Shown here: positions 8,314 through 16,016 of the stretch, piece by piece | How the letters are laid out: the number at the start of each line of letters is the position of its first letter | Numbering within the stretch: position 1 is the stretch's first letter | NCBI GenBank assembly: GCA_021324015.1 | Contig: JAJPJX010000166.1 | Location: 1 to 32,842 of the forward strand | Reading direction: 5' to 3' | Origin: Solibacteraceae bacterium | GTDB lineage: Bacteria > Acidobacteriota > Terriglobia > Bryobacterales > Bryobacteraceae | DNA: 32,842 bases | Notes under the pieces: model-generated | Told to the model about the DNA's origin: nothing | What the model saw: only the letters and a program-made list of their open reading frames with translations | The model's database searches: none | Made by a program: the position numbers and the translations under genes

Positions 8314-8664
8314 CTAGGGTGCCTTCGCTGTGTGGTCAAGGCCGGAGATATCGATGCCATCGATCCGGAAAGTGCGCGACGCATCGTGAAGCGTGCCCGT
8401 TACCCAAACGCGGCGCCCGAGGAAGGGCCTGGCCGCCACCGGATTGGCAAGGGAATAGATGGTGTCGCCAGCGCGAAGCACAAGATCCTGATGCGCCGTG
8501 CCGCTGGCCTCTATGATTCCGGACAGGGTGGCTTTTCGCTGGTCCACGATGCCGGCCGCCAACTCTCCGGCGGGCGAGAGAGCCTTCTCGATACAAAACG
8601 AAGCGAGCAGCACGCCGGCGAAGACGACGGCCATAATGCGCCACGGATGCGGATTACCTGCCAT
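8314..8664 (-). CDS. Small exported OB-fold-like protein of unknown function
   Basis: A 116-residue protein with an N-terminal hydrophobic segment (IMAVVFAGVLLASFCIEKA, about residues 10-28) that is a signal anchor or uncleaved signal peptide. The rest alternates short strands: TLSGIIEASG, DLVLRAGDTIYSL, GRRVWVTGTL, FRIDGIDI. This resembles small OB-fold domains that ride on exported proteins. The frame is open further upstream to 8880, but that would overlap the PEP-synthase-like gene; ATG 8664 puts the membrane segment at the N-terminus and is preferred. It sits between the PEP-synthase-like gene (47 bp) and the dsrD-like gene (46 bp, A+T-rich). I do not recognise the family. Confidence 0.55.
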   Translation of the reverse strand: MAGNPHPWRIMAVVFAGVLLASFCIEKALSPAGELAAGIVDQRKATLSGIIEASGTAHQDLVLRAGDTIYSLANPVAARPFLGRRVWVTGTLHDASRTFRIDGIDISGLDHTAKAP

Positions 8665-8711
8665 TCCGGGTTGTATCCCCTCACGACCTACTTCGATTAT
8701 AACCCGACGGT

Positions 8712-11246
8712 TTACTGGGGGGCCTGAAACGAATAGTTCCCACTTAAAAACTGATCCACGTACCAAATCATCACTTCGCGGCTGGTCATGTACATATCGA
8801 GTTGGCTGGAGCAGGCTAGGAGCCGGCCGAGGATATCGAGGCGCTCGGCCGTCTGACCGGCCGGCGCTTTGCGGAACCACGCGTTGACCAGGTCGGTACG
8901 ACGGTCTACGTGAAATCCGTAGTGGGCCAGCACCTTTTCCAGGAAGCAGGCACGCAGGCTGCGCCGCTGCCTGGTCGCGCCCCCGCCCTCGAACCGGAAC
9001 GAGATGTAATTGTTGGCCGGATTCTCACAGAGACACGCATCCACCAGGCTGTAGTGGTAGGCCAGCCGGGAATTCAGATTCATGTATTCGTCCGCTACCA
9101 GGAGATAGCTCTTGTCGCCCAGCGGACGTGTGCCCGCCCCCTGCGGAGTCAACGCGGTGGCCAGCACCGATGCCAGGTCGGTGATGCCCGCCGGCATTTC
9201 GCGGGTCCACGCGACGCCCGGATGGCTCAGGCCCTTCCAGAGCGCCTGGAACGGTTTGGAGACTATCTGCGGCGGCGCGATTTCGGACCCTGGCAGATCC
9301 TCCCCCAGAAATCCTCCGCCGAGATCCATCACCAGCACGTTGAGCGGCAGGCGAGTCAGCAGTTTCCGGGCGCACTTGACCCCATGCTCGAGTTCGTAGT
9401 CGTTGATCTCGAACATGGCTTCGATGGCCTTTTCGTGGCAGTACCGCAGCACGTCGTGTGCGGACTTGCAGCCGGAAGGACGGAAGTTCTGGGCCGACGG
9501 ATCGAGCAGGTTGAGGGTGAGCAGCCGTTTGCTGATCGGATCTCCGTCGCGCTCGCGGTAACGTTCCGGTACGGGGGCTTCCTTTCGGGTGGCAGGCCAC
9601 AAAATGCCGCCGTAGAGCCGTGCCTGCACGGCGTCCAGGCTGACCGTCTCGCCATTGGCCAGCCGTTCAAAGGCGCCCGGCATCAGGAACACGGACGGGA
9701 TCTGAAATTCGCGCAGTAGAGCCGCGGCATGGCCGGTGACGTTGCCCCACTCGGCCACCAGGCCGGCGATCCGCGGAAAGATCTGAACGATCTCGGGCGA
9801 GGGTTTCCGAATGAACACTACGGAACCGGAAGGAGCTTTGCCGATACTCTGGATTTCGTCCGCCAGAAAGGCCGGACCCGACGTCTGCCCGGGGTAGATC
9901 GTGCGTCCGCCTTCCAGGCGCGGGACGGCCTTGGGTCTGGTCCTGGTCCTGGCGTGCGCGGCGCCCGCACTCGCCAGGGGCCGCGATTGAACGATCCAGA
10001 GCCCGCCTCCCTGGTCGAGAACCCACTCAACATCCTGCGGCGCGCGGAAGTGCTCCTCCAGACTCACGCCCCATTCGGCGAGCGTATGCAGACTGTCCTC
10101 CTGGAGGCTGGGCTCATCCTGCGCGCCGGGGGCCACAGGCACCGAGGCGACGCCTTCGCCTTCCTGCAGGACGAGCGTCTCTTCCTTGCGGACCACGTGG
10201 CGCTCGACCACCGCGTGGGGGCGGGAGCGCGAGACCAGGAACAGGTCGGCCGGCATACGGCCGCTGGCAATCTCCAGGCCGAAGCCCCGGGTCGCGGTAA
10301 TCCAGACGTGCGGGCATTTCGCATCCGCCGGGTCGCGCGTGTACATGATTCCAGAGGCACGCGCGGGAATGACCGGGAGAAACAGCACCGCCATGGGATT
10401 GTCGACTTCGAGCAGCCCGTTCGAGAGCCGGTAGAAGAGCGCGCGCTCACTAAAACGCGCGGCAATGACGCGCCGGTAGGCCTCGAGCGACTTTTCCCGG
10501 GGCACGTTCAGCAGGCTGAGAAACTGCCCGGCGTAGGATTTCGCCCCGCCCTCACCCTTCGCGCTGGAGCGTACGGCCAGGGCGCCACCGTGCTTCAGGA
10601 GGGCGTCGGTACGGCCCATGATGGCGACCTCGACCGTCCGCGGAAGGGGACATTCTTCCGCCTTCCGGGTGAGTTCCGCGGAGACGCGCCTTACGGCTTC
10701 GAGGTCATTCAGGTCGAGATCGCGCGTAGCATCGCGAATTTCCCGCCACAGAGGAATGCCGCAAACCTGGCGGTAGGCCTCCGTGGTCAGGATGAAGCCA
10801 TCCGGGACGGGCAGGCCGAGCTTGTTGCGCACCTCGCCCAGCATGGCCGCCTTGCTCCCGACCTCGTTTTCGGAGCCGGCGTTGACTTCCGAAAGCCAGG
10901 CGGAGAGGCGCGGCAGGCGCAACTCCTCGAGCGCGGCGGCGTAGCGTTCGACCTCCAGTTGCTGGGCTTCGAGGGCGGCCGCAAGCGCCGTCTGGCGTGC
11001 GCCAGCCAAACGTTCCAACGCCGTTACTACCCCGGCCACCCGCGCGAAGATCGCGGCGATGCGGTCTCCAAGCACATCCCGGCGAGGGGGCACGTACTGC
11101 AGGTCTTCCTGCAGCCCGGCCATCAGCTCCAGAGATTCGTTGTTCAGGGTCAGCAGCTCGCGAAAGCTGGCGTACTTCGCGCGCACCCGGCCGGCTACCA
11201 CGTCCGGCGCCTCGGAGGCTTCTGTCTTCCGCCGCCACCAACGCAT
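8712..11246 (-). CDS. PEP-synthase/PPDK-like protein with unfamiliar C-terminal domain
   Basis: An 844-residue protein. Residues 1-125 are mostly helical and charged. Residues 126-425 form the ATP-grasp part of the pyruvate phosphate dikinase family: VGSKAAMLGEV and VPDGFILTTEAY, then AVRSSAKGE (224-232), SGIMYTRDP (298-305), DVEWV (405-409) and QSRPL (420-424). Residues 445-550 are the swivelling phosphohistidine domain, with NVTGHAAALLREFQIPSVF carrying the candidate His 506. Residues 560-844 do not resemble the PEP/pyruvate TIM barrel and form a domain I do not recognise, with ENPANNYISFRFEGGGA near the end. ATP plus His domains suggest a phosphotransfer reaction on an unknown substrate. 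It follows the TIGR02186-like gene by 37 bp, inside the sulfur-gene operon. A rifampin-phosphotransferase-type enzyme is a less likely alternative. Confidence 0.78.
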   Translation of the reverse strand: MRWWRRKTEASEAPDVVAGRVRAKYASFRELLTLNNESLELMAGLQEDLQYVPPRRDVLGDRIAAIFARVAGVVTALERLAGARQTALAAALEAQQLEVERYAAALEELRLPRLSAWLSEVNAGSENEVGSKAAMLGEVRNKLGLPVPDGFILTTEAYRQVCGIPLWREIRDATRDLDLNDLEAVRRVSAELTRKAEECPLPRTVEVAIMGRTDALLKHGGALAVRSSAKGEGGAKSYAGQFLSLLNVPREKSLEAYRRVIAARFSERALFYRLSNGLLEVDNPMAVLFLPVIPARASGIMYTRDPADAKCPHVWITATRGFGLEIASGRMPADLFLVSRSRPHAVVERHVVRKEETLVLQEGEGVASVPVAPGAQDEPSLQEDSLHTLAEWGVSLEEHFRAPQDVEWVLDQGGGLWIVQSRPLASAGAAHARTRTRPKAVPRLEGGRTIYPGQTSGPAFLADEIQSIGKAPSGSVVFIRKPSPEIVQIFPRIAGLVAEWGNVTGHAAALLREFQIPSVFLMPGAFERLANGETVSLDAVQARLYGGILWPATRKEAPVPERYRERDGDPISKRLLTLNLLDPSAQNFRPSGCKSAHDVLRYCHEKAIEAMFEINDYELEHGVKCARKLLTRLPLNVLVMDLGGGFLGEDLPGSEIAPPQIVSKPFQALWKGLSHPGVAWTREMPAGITDLASVLATALTPQGAGTRPLGDKSYLLVADEYMNLNSRLAYHYSLVDACLCENPANNYISFRFEGGGATRQRRSLRACFLEKVLAHYGFHVDRRTDLVNAWFRKAPAGQTAERLDILGRLLACSSQLDMYMTSREVMIWYVDQFLSGNYSFQAPQ

Positions 11247-11283
11247 ACCGTCCAGACCTGACTATACCCGCTTTGCCCGGGAT

Positions 11284-12048
11284 TCAGTGAGCCCGGGCCC
11301 GCTTTTTGCCGAAGACCCGGGTCGTCACGAAGTCAATTCCGAAGCCCGCGAGCGCCGCGATCAGAACGGCTGTGATGCCGTAGACAGAGGCGCGTTCTTC
11401 AGACAGACCGGCAAGCCAGGCCGGAAACCCGGTTCGCACGACGGAGAGGAGCAGGCAGGTTTCGTGAGTCACTCTTCCGCCGCGCACCTCGTAGACACGC
11501 ACCTGATAATCGCCGGGAGGAGCTTTCTCCGGCCAGCGGAAACCGAGCGTAAACGGGGCGCAATCGGCCGACTCCGCCAGGATGACCCCATGTTCGGCAA
11601 AAGCGTATGTCTCCCGCGCCCGTTTCAACTGCAGATATCCGGCACGGATCGCATCGTCTCCGCTGCCCTGCGGATCAATGCGCATGCCGGCCTTCAACGA
11701 CGCCTCATCCAGGCGATAGCGCGCGATGGCGTCACGGCCGAGCATGGTCTCTACAGGGTCGGAGCTGAACCGCAGAAACAGAGAGGGTACGCCGGAGATT
11801 CGCACACGGCCGGCCGTAAGCCAGATTGGGCCGAAGCGGCCCTTGCGGTTGAAGCTTTCCGGCCGGTCGGACCCTTCCACCGCGACGATCACCTTGGATC
11901 CGGGCGTCACGGTTCCCTCGATCTTCACGTCGGCTCCACGGTAAAACGCCCCAACTTCGATCTGCCGCGGTGTGATCCGGCACGCCAGCGGCTCCGGCGC
12001 CAGCCGCCCGGCGCAGAGCGACAGCGGCACTACCAGAAGCAGCGTCAT
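11284..12048 (-). CDS. TIGR02186-like (Alph_Pro_TM) membrane-anchored protein
   Basis: A 254-residue protein with a signal peptide (MTLLLVVPLSLCAGRLAPEP), a long extracytoplasmic region rich in beta strands (ITPRQIEVGAFYRGADVKIEG is typical of the family's opening), and one C-terminal membrane helix (VYGITAVLIAALAGFGIDFV) followed by a basic tail. This matches the TIGR02186 family of putative transmembrane proteins, often encoded beside TauE/SafE permeases. Its ATG overlaps the lipoprotein stop by 4 bp (ATGA), indicating translational coupling. Function is unknown; it may be an accessory subunit of the upstream permeases. Family assignment is from memory of the pattern. Confidence 0.72.
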   Translation of the reverse strand: MTLLLVVPLSLCAGRLAPEPLACRITPRQIEVGAFYRGADVKIEGTVTPGSKVIVAVEGSDRPESFNRKGRFGPIWLTAGRVRISGVPSLFLRFSSDPVETMLGRDAIARYRLDEASLKAGMRIDPQGSGDDAIRAGYLQLKRARETYAFAEHGVILAESADCAPFTLGFRWPEKAPPGDYQVRVYEVRGGRVTHETCLLLSVVRTGFPAWLAGLSEERASVYGITAVLIAALAGFGIDFVTTRVFGKKRARAH

Positions 12049-12641
12049 TTGCCCGCCTTGCTGAGATCGGTTTTGCTGACGTTCATCAGACGCAACGCCG
12101 AGGGCGGGTCTTTGTAGTAGTAGCGGACCTCGTCTCCCATTTTCCAGGTATCATCCGGCAGATCGAAGCATTCGGAGGGCACCGAGAAGACCAGCAGTTT
12201 GCGATAGCGGGGAAAATACGAGGTGACGGTCTTGCGGTCGCGGTCCACGATGGGGTACGCCACTTTGCTCACGCGGGGGTCCGCCCGCGTCACGCCATCC
12301 TGCTCGGATATGACTACGTAGGAAATTGTCCGAATGCTCCCGCGGGCGGCGTCGAAGATCGCCGCGCGATGGTTTCGCCAGTCGAGGTGCAGCAGTTTGC
12401 CGGGCTCCGGCTCCGGGCCCATTTCGCCGCGGTCTTCCGGAACGCGAATCGTCACCGGCGGGAGGACATCGAACCGCGGATGGGCAGGATCGTGGTAATT
12501 CGAGTCGCTGATTAGAGTGACAAGGCCCGAGCCAGAGTTGTAATCAACCACCTGTCCCTGGTTTACGCGGCCGAAATTCGCGCAGCCCGCAAGAACGGCC
12601 AGGGAACAGATCACGGCAGTCTTCGCACAGGTCGTCATCAT
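12045..12641 (-). CDS. Lipoprotein resembling DUF4881
   Basis: A 198-residue protein with a lipoprotein signal: MMTTCAKTAVICSLAVLAGC, whose LAGC is a clear lipobox. The mature part (QVVDYNSGSGLVTLISDSN at its start, YYYKDPPSALRLMNVSKTD at its end) resembles the DUF4881 proteins known mostly from Desulfovibrio-type sulfate reducers. The frame opens at 12704, inside the upstream permease gene, but ATG 12641 restores the signal peptide and has GAGGG 7 nt upstream. It follows the second TauE gene by 10 bp and overlaps the next gene by 4 bp. It is expected on the outer face of a membrane; its role is unknown. Confidence 0.75.
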   Translation of the reverse strand: MMTTCAKTAVICSLAVLAGCANFGRVNQGQVVDYNSGSGLVTLISDSNYHDPAHPRFDVLPPVTIRVPEDRGEMGPEPEPGKLLHLDWRNHRAAIFDAARGSIRTISYVVISEQDGVTRADPRVSKVAYPIVDRDRKTVTSYFPRYRKLLVFSVPSECFDLPDDTWKMGDEVRYYYKDPPSALRLMNVSKTDLSKAGK

Positions 12642-12651
12642 GCTCCGTCCC

Positions 12652-13716
12652 TCACGGCGTGGTCTGAAGCATCTGCTTCTGCAGCGCCAGTTCCTCCCGC
12701 ACACCGCGGAGGAACCTCACAAAAATGTACAGAGAAAGGGCTCCTACCAGGCCCAGGATCAGAGTCGTGGCGGCCGCGTTCAGGAATGCCGCCGCGGGGG
12801 CATACGCCGAGGCGATGAGTTTCATCACGATCGAGACCGCGCATCCGATCACGGCGATTCCGAAGAACAGGCGGATGCCATAACCCTTGACGTACTTGGT
12901 GGCGACGGCACCAATCTGCGCGCCGATGCACGCCCCGAGGAGCATAATCACGGCAGCCAGCAGTTCCGTACGGCCCTTATAGCTGTACGAGGCGGCCCCG
13001 TACAGGCCGGAGATGGTCACCTCGAAGAGATCGGTCCCGACCGCCACGTGCGTGGGGCAGCCGACCAGATAGATCAGGGCGGGCATGCGAATCAGCCCGC
13101 CGCCGATTCCGAACACCCCCGCCAGCAGTCCGGTGACGAAGCTGACCGAAACCGGAAGCCAGACCGAGCAGCGCACTCCGGCTTTCTGAAAGTGCACGAT
13201 CGGGGGGATTTTGATCTTCTGCAGCGCCTTGTGCCACTCGATGCCAGACGAAGCCTCAACCGGCTTGCCGAGCGCGCGCGCTTCGCGGTCTTTCGAGTTC
13301 TTGCGGGAGATATCGGTAAAGACCAGCCAGGCGATGAGCGAGAGGAGAACAAGATAGCCGTATTGCACGTATGCGTCCACCCGGCCGTGGCGTTCCAGCC
13401 ACATGACCAGGCGCGCCCCGGGCTCGAAACCGGCCACCGTGCCGGCGACCATGATCAGCCCCAGCCTGTAGTCCACATTCCCGAATTTTGCGTGCCGCAA
13501 CGAGGAAACCAGGGAGGGGCCGGCCATTTGGGTGACTCCGGTTCCGATCGAGAATGCCATCGGGAAGCCCAGAATGTTCAGTCCCGGGGTGACCATCCAC
13601 CCGCCGCCCATACCGAAAAACCCGCTGATCATCCCCACTCCCAGGCCGAGCACGACCAAGCCCGGCCAGAAGATGTATGTGCCCGCTATGGGCATGAGTA
13701 GATAGAACCAGTCCAT
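12652..13716 (-). CDS. TauE/SafE family anion permease (second copy)
   Basis: A 354-residue polytopic membrane protein with the internal duplication typical of TauE/SafE. The first half carries GMISGFFGMGGGWMVTPGL (about residues 29-47) and the second GLLAGVFGIGGGLIRMPAL followed by PTHVAVGTDLFE. The family exports sulfite, sulfonates or other small anions. About nine membrane segments can be counted. ATG 13716 has GGGAG about 7 nt upstream. It is the third gene of the permease operon, 15 bp after the small membrane protein. In a sulfate-reduction cluster the natural substrate guess is sulfite or a related sulfur oxyanion; direction and substrate are not visible from sequence. Confidence 0.88.
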   Translation of the reverse strand: MDWFYLLMPIAGTYIFWPGLVVLGLGVGMISGFFGMGGGWMVTPGLNILGFPMAFSIGTGVTQMAGPSLVSSLRHAKFGNVDYRLGLIMVAGTVAGFEPGARLVMWLERHGRVDAYVQYGYLVLLSLIAWLVFTDISRKNSKDREARALGKPVEASSGIEWHKALQKIKIPPIVHFQKAGVRCSVWLPVSVSFVTGLLAGVFGIGGGLIRMPALIYLVGCPTHVAVGTDLFEVTISGLYGAASYSYKGRTELLAAVIMLLGACIGAQIGAVATKYVKGYGIRLFFGIAVIGCAVSIVMKLIASAYAPAAAFLNAAATTLILGLVGALSLYIFVRFLRGVREELALQKQMLQTTP

Positions 13717-13731
13717 GTGTGCGTCTCCCTC

Positions 13732-14016
13732 TCAGTGCTCCGCGAGGACCCGGGATTTCACGTTGACCCCCATCCGGGCCAGCACGAAACCCGTCAACTT
13801 GCCCATCAACAGTCCCAACACGGGGATGGTGATGATGGTCAGCAGGGTGAAATACCAGTGACTCTCGTTGTACACATTCGCCCACCACGCCATCCAGCCC
13901 GAGAGGTTCCGGCTGTCCACGACCAGGACGATCGGCTGGCCTCCATGTTCGGCGGCAATCGCCGGCGCGGCCCGGAGAGCAAGGGCGACGCAGGCCCATC
14001 TGAAGCAATTAGACAT
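13732..14016 (-). CDS. Small membrane protein between the two TauE permeases
   Basis: A 94-residue protein with an N-terminal signal-like segment (MSNCFRWACVALALRAAPAIAAE, possible cleavage after AIAA) and one clear membrane helix (YFTLLTIITIPVLGLLMGKL). It ends in a short basic cytoplasmic tail. It overlaps the stop of the upstream permease gene by 8 bp, so translation is probably coupled. Proteins of this kind are found beside TauE permeases in sulfate reducers. A role as a small permease subunit is inference. I do not know a named family. Confidence 0.65.
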   Translation of the reverse strand: MSNCFRWACVALALRAAPAIAAEHGGQPIVLVVDSRNLSGWMAWWANVYNESHWYFTLLTIITIPVLGLLMGKLTGFVLARMGVNVKSRVLAEH

Positions 14017-14986
14017 TCGGCGGAATCCTCCAGAATTGCCGGCCGGGGCCGGGCAGAGAGCGCCAGTCCAGCGCCGCGTGGGCCGCGGGACTGAGCAGAT
14101 TCGACGGCGCCACCAGGACACCCACAAGCATTTTCCCGACCACCAGTAGCGCCAGCGTCGCCAGGATGATAAGCAACTGGTCGCCGCGCAGTAGCCGGGT
14201 CAGGCGCGCGCCGGCCTGGGCCCCCAGGGTCGAGCCGGCGGCGAGCAACAGAGCCAGCACAAGATCCACCGTGTGGTTTGCCGCGGACTGCATGTAGGTC
14301 ACGCCGGCGCAGGTGAACAGCGTCTGGAACAGGGATGTGCCGACGGCGACGTGCGCCGGCATCCCCAACAGATAAACCATCATCGGCACCATCATGAAGG
14401 CGCCGCCGACACCCATAATGGAGGCCAGGATCCCGACGATGATGCAGAGCGAGAAGGGCACCAGAAGGGAGTGACGGACATTGGAGCGCTGGAAGTACAC
14501 CTGTAACGGGAGACGCTGCAGAAGCCCTGCCCGGGAGGTTCTCTTGTGCCCTTTGGCTGCCATGGGCCCGCGCCGCAGATTCCTCAGGCTGGCCACGAAC
14601 ATGGACCCTCCCACCATGCCCAGCACCAGGATGTAGGTGATGGTGATCAACGAATCGGCGTTGCCGAGCGCGCGCAGCACCTTGATCAACTGGACACCCA
14701 CGCCGGCGCCGATCAACCCTCCCGAAAGCAGCGTGATGCCCATCTTGAAATCCACGTTGCCCAAGCGGAAGTGCGCGGCCACCGCCGACGAAGACGCGGC
14801 CACGATCTGGCAGGAGTCCGAGGCAGCGGCCACGGTGGGAGGGATTCCCACCAGCATTAGGATGGGCGTAAGCAGAAATCCCCCTCCCACCCCAAGCAAC
14901 CCGGACAGGAAGCCTACGAGCGCCCCCGCACCGACCAGGATCCAGAGATTGATAGTGATTCCGGCGATAGGCAAGAAGATCGACAT
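14009..14986 (-). CDS. TauE/SafE family anion permease (first copy)
   Basis: A 325-residue polytopic membrane protein with the TauE/SafE double signature: GALVGFLSGLLGVGGGFLLTP in the first half, ILASIMGVGGAFMMVPMMVYL and PAHVAVGTSLFQTLF in the second. A positively charged cytoplasmic loop (about residues 145-165) separates the halves. ATG 14986 is chosen over 15004 because GGAG lies 7 nt upstream of it. It leads the permease operon, behind a candidate extended -10 promoter and a dyad it shares with the operon at 16934. It differs enough from the second copy that they are probably two distinct subunits or transporters, not a recent duplication. Confidence 0.87.
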   Translation of the reverse strand: MSIFLPIAGITINLWILVGAGALVGFLSGLLGVGGGFLLTPILMLVGIPPTVAAASDSCQIVAASSSAVAAHFRLGNVDFKMGITLLSGGLIGAGVGVQLIKVLRALGNADSLITITYILVLGMVGGSMFVASLRNLRRGPMAAKGHKRTSRAGLLQRLPLQVYFQRSNVRHSLLVPFSLCIIVGILASIMGVGGAFMMVPMMVYLLGMPAHVAVGTSLFQTLFTCAGVTYMQSAANHTVDLVLALLLAAGSTLGAQAGARLTRLLRGDQLLIILATLALLVVGKMLVGVLVAPSNLLSPAAHAALDWRSLPGPGRQFWRIPPNV

Positions 14987-15017
14987 CGCTTCGCTCCTTC
15001 CCACCTGGAACGCGGTC

Positions 15018-15065
15018 GATGCCGGATCATCAGACCTGTAACTCTGTTCCGAGACACTTATACCA
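15018..15065 (-). promoter_or_regulatory. Candidate promoter and leader dyad of the TauE operon
   Basis: On the minus strand an extended -10 element TGGTATAAG (15057-15065) lies about 70 bp upstream of the permease start. Downstream, within the leader, is GATGCCGGATCATCAG (15018-15033), flanked by GGTC and GACC so that the arms nearly pair over nine bases. The same 16-mer occurs once more, upstream of the gene at 16934, with the same kind of -10. A shared operator or RNA element is inferred. Confidence 0.5.
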
Positions 15066-15075
15066 CACTTTTCAG

Positions 15076-15115
15076 GGCGAAACCAGAAAAAGCCGCTAAC
15101 GGTCCTGGTTTCGCC
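15076..15115 (-). terminator. Stem-loop downstream of the DUF202 gene
   Basis: A perfect 11-bp inverted repeat, GGCGAAACCAG (15076-15086) and CTGGTTTCGCC (15105-15115), encloses an 18-nt loop and begins one base after the DUF202 stop codon (15117-15119). The position suits a terminator separating that gene from the permease operon. No strong U-run follows on the minus strand, so termination efficiency is uncertain; an mRNA-stabilising hairpin is the alternative. Confidence 0.55.
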
Positions 15116-15116
15116 G

Positions 15117-15974
15117 TCACAGGCGGGAGGCCGAGAGGGCGTCGGTCATCCCCGAGTCTGTGGCCAGCAACCGCCCCACGCGCCTTTCCCACAGCGTCGC
15201 TCGCCGGTATCCTTTCGCGCCGAACCAGATCGTCACCGCGCTGAAAAGGATCAGGGCGCCATCGAAAACGGTCCATTTCGACACCCCGAAATAGCGAAGA
15301 AAGGTGACCCCGAGAGTCAAGAACGAGAGACCCGTACGGATCAGCGCCAGGTAGGTGCGGCCGCGGGCCAATTCCGTGCGCTGGAACGAGAGCCGTGTCC
15401 GGGTGACGGCCACGACGGTGCGGCGTTGAGACAGTTCCGTGCGCACACCGGCCAACGTGCTGCGCTCGCGGGAAAGCACCGTGCGCTGCTCGGCCAACTG
15501 GTTACGGGCTTCCGCCAGACGCACGCGCCTGTTGGCCAATTCGGTGCGCTCGCGCGCCAGGGCGGTCCGTTGATCCGCCAGTTGGCTGCGCCACTCGGCG
15601 AGTCCGGTTCGCTTCAGCGCCATCTCGGTCCGCTGGCCGGCCAGACGGCTGCGCTCCTCCGCCTGCGCGGTCCGGTCATGGGCCAACTCGGTGCGGATCG
15701 CCGCCAGTTCGGTGCTCCGCGTGGAAAGCCGCGTCTGTTCCCGGGTGAGCGTGGTTCGCTCCTGCGCAAGGCCGGTCTGCGTCACGGCATTCTCGGCGGT
15801 TTTCGAGGAATAGAGCGCCAGGCTCGATGTCGTCCGGGTCCTGTCACGGGCGAGTTCGCTCTGTTCGAGCATGGCGTGCGCTTGCGTTTGTTCCAGTTGG
15901 ATCAACCGGGTGAGCAGCGCGAACAAACCGGTCCGGTCCGATCGGGTGCGGCCGGGAGTAAACAGTTCTGGCAT
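15117..15974 (-). CDS. DUF202-type membrane protein with 21-unit heptad array
   Basis: A 285-residue protein. Residues 69-215 are 21 uninterrupted heptads of the type L-A-x-x-R-T-x (for example LADQRTA, LARERTE, LAEQRTV, LAGVRTE), predicting one long alpha helix or coiled coil with an Arg-Thr stripe. The array runs directly into LALIRTGLSFLTLGVTFLRYFG, which matches the start of DUF202, and a second membrane segment (FDGALILFSAVTIWFGAKGY) follows. Thus the LAxxRT motif that DUF202 has about twice appears to have been amplified into a long N-terminal rod. The C-terminus is cytoplasmic and basic. ATG 15974 has GGAG about 10 nt upstream. It follows the cytidylate-kinase-like gene by 42 bp. Function is unknown; a membrane-tethered scaffold is a guess. 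Confidence 0.75.
   Translation of the reverse strand: MPELFTPGRTRSDRTGLFALLTRLIQLEQTQAHAMLEQSELARDRTRTTSSLALYSSKTAENAVTQTGLAQERTTLTREQTRLSTRSTELAAIRTELAHDRTAQAEERSRLAGQRTEMALKRTGLAEWRSQLADQRTALARERTELANRRVRLAEARNQLAEQRTVLSRERSTLAGVRTELSQRRTVVAVTRTRLSFQRTELARGRTYLALIRTGLSFLTLGVTFLRYFGVSKWTVFDGALILFSAVTIWFGAKGYRRATLWERRVGRLLATDSGMTDALSASRL
15330..15770 (-). repeat. 21 tandem coding heptads (21-bp period)
   Basis: Coding repeats for residues 69-215 of the DUF202-type protein. The protein unit L-A-x-x-R-T-x is well kept but the 21-bp DNA units are diverged from each other, so this is an old, selected amplification rather than a fresh slippage product. Confidence 0.8.
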
Positions 15975-16016
15975 AGGTCTTTTCTCCGCAATCGATTGCC
16001 GGGGATTTGCACCGGC

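Noticed and set aside
9729-11261. A 510-codon plus-strand open frame opposite the PEP-synthase-like gene
   Set aside because: The opposite strand encodes clear ATP-grasp and phosphohistidine motifs; this frame has no recognisable domain.
15330-15770. CRISPR-like or simple tandem DNA repeat
   Set aside because: The 21-bp units are diverged in DNA, lack spacers and are within a continuous coding frame, so this is a protein heptad array.
15988-15999. 12-bp palindrome GCAATCGATTGC before the DUF202 gene
   Set aside because: Short perfect palindromes are expected by chance and nothing else supports an operator here.
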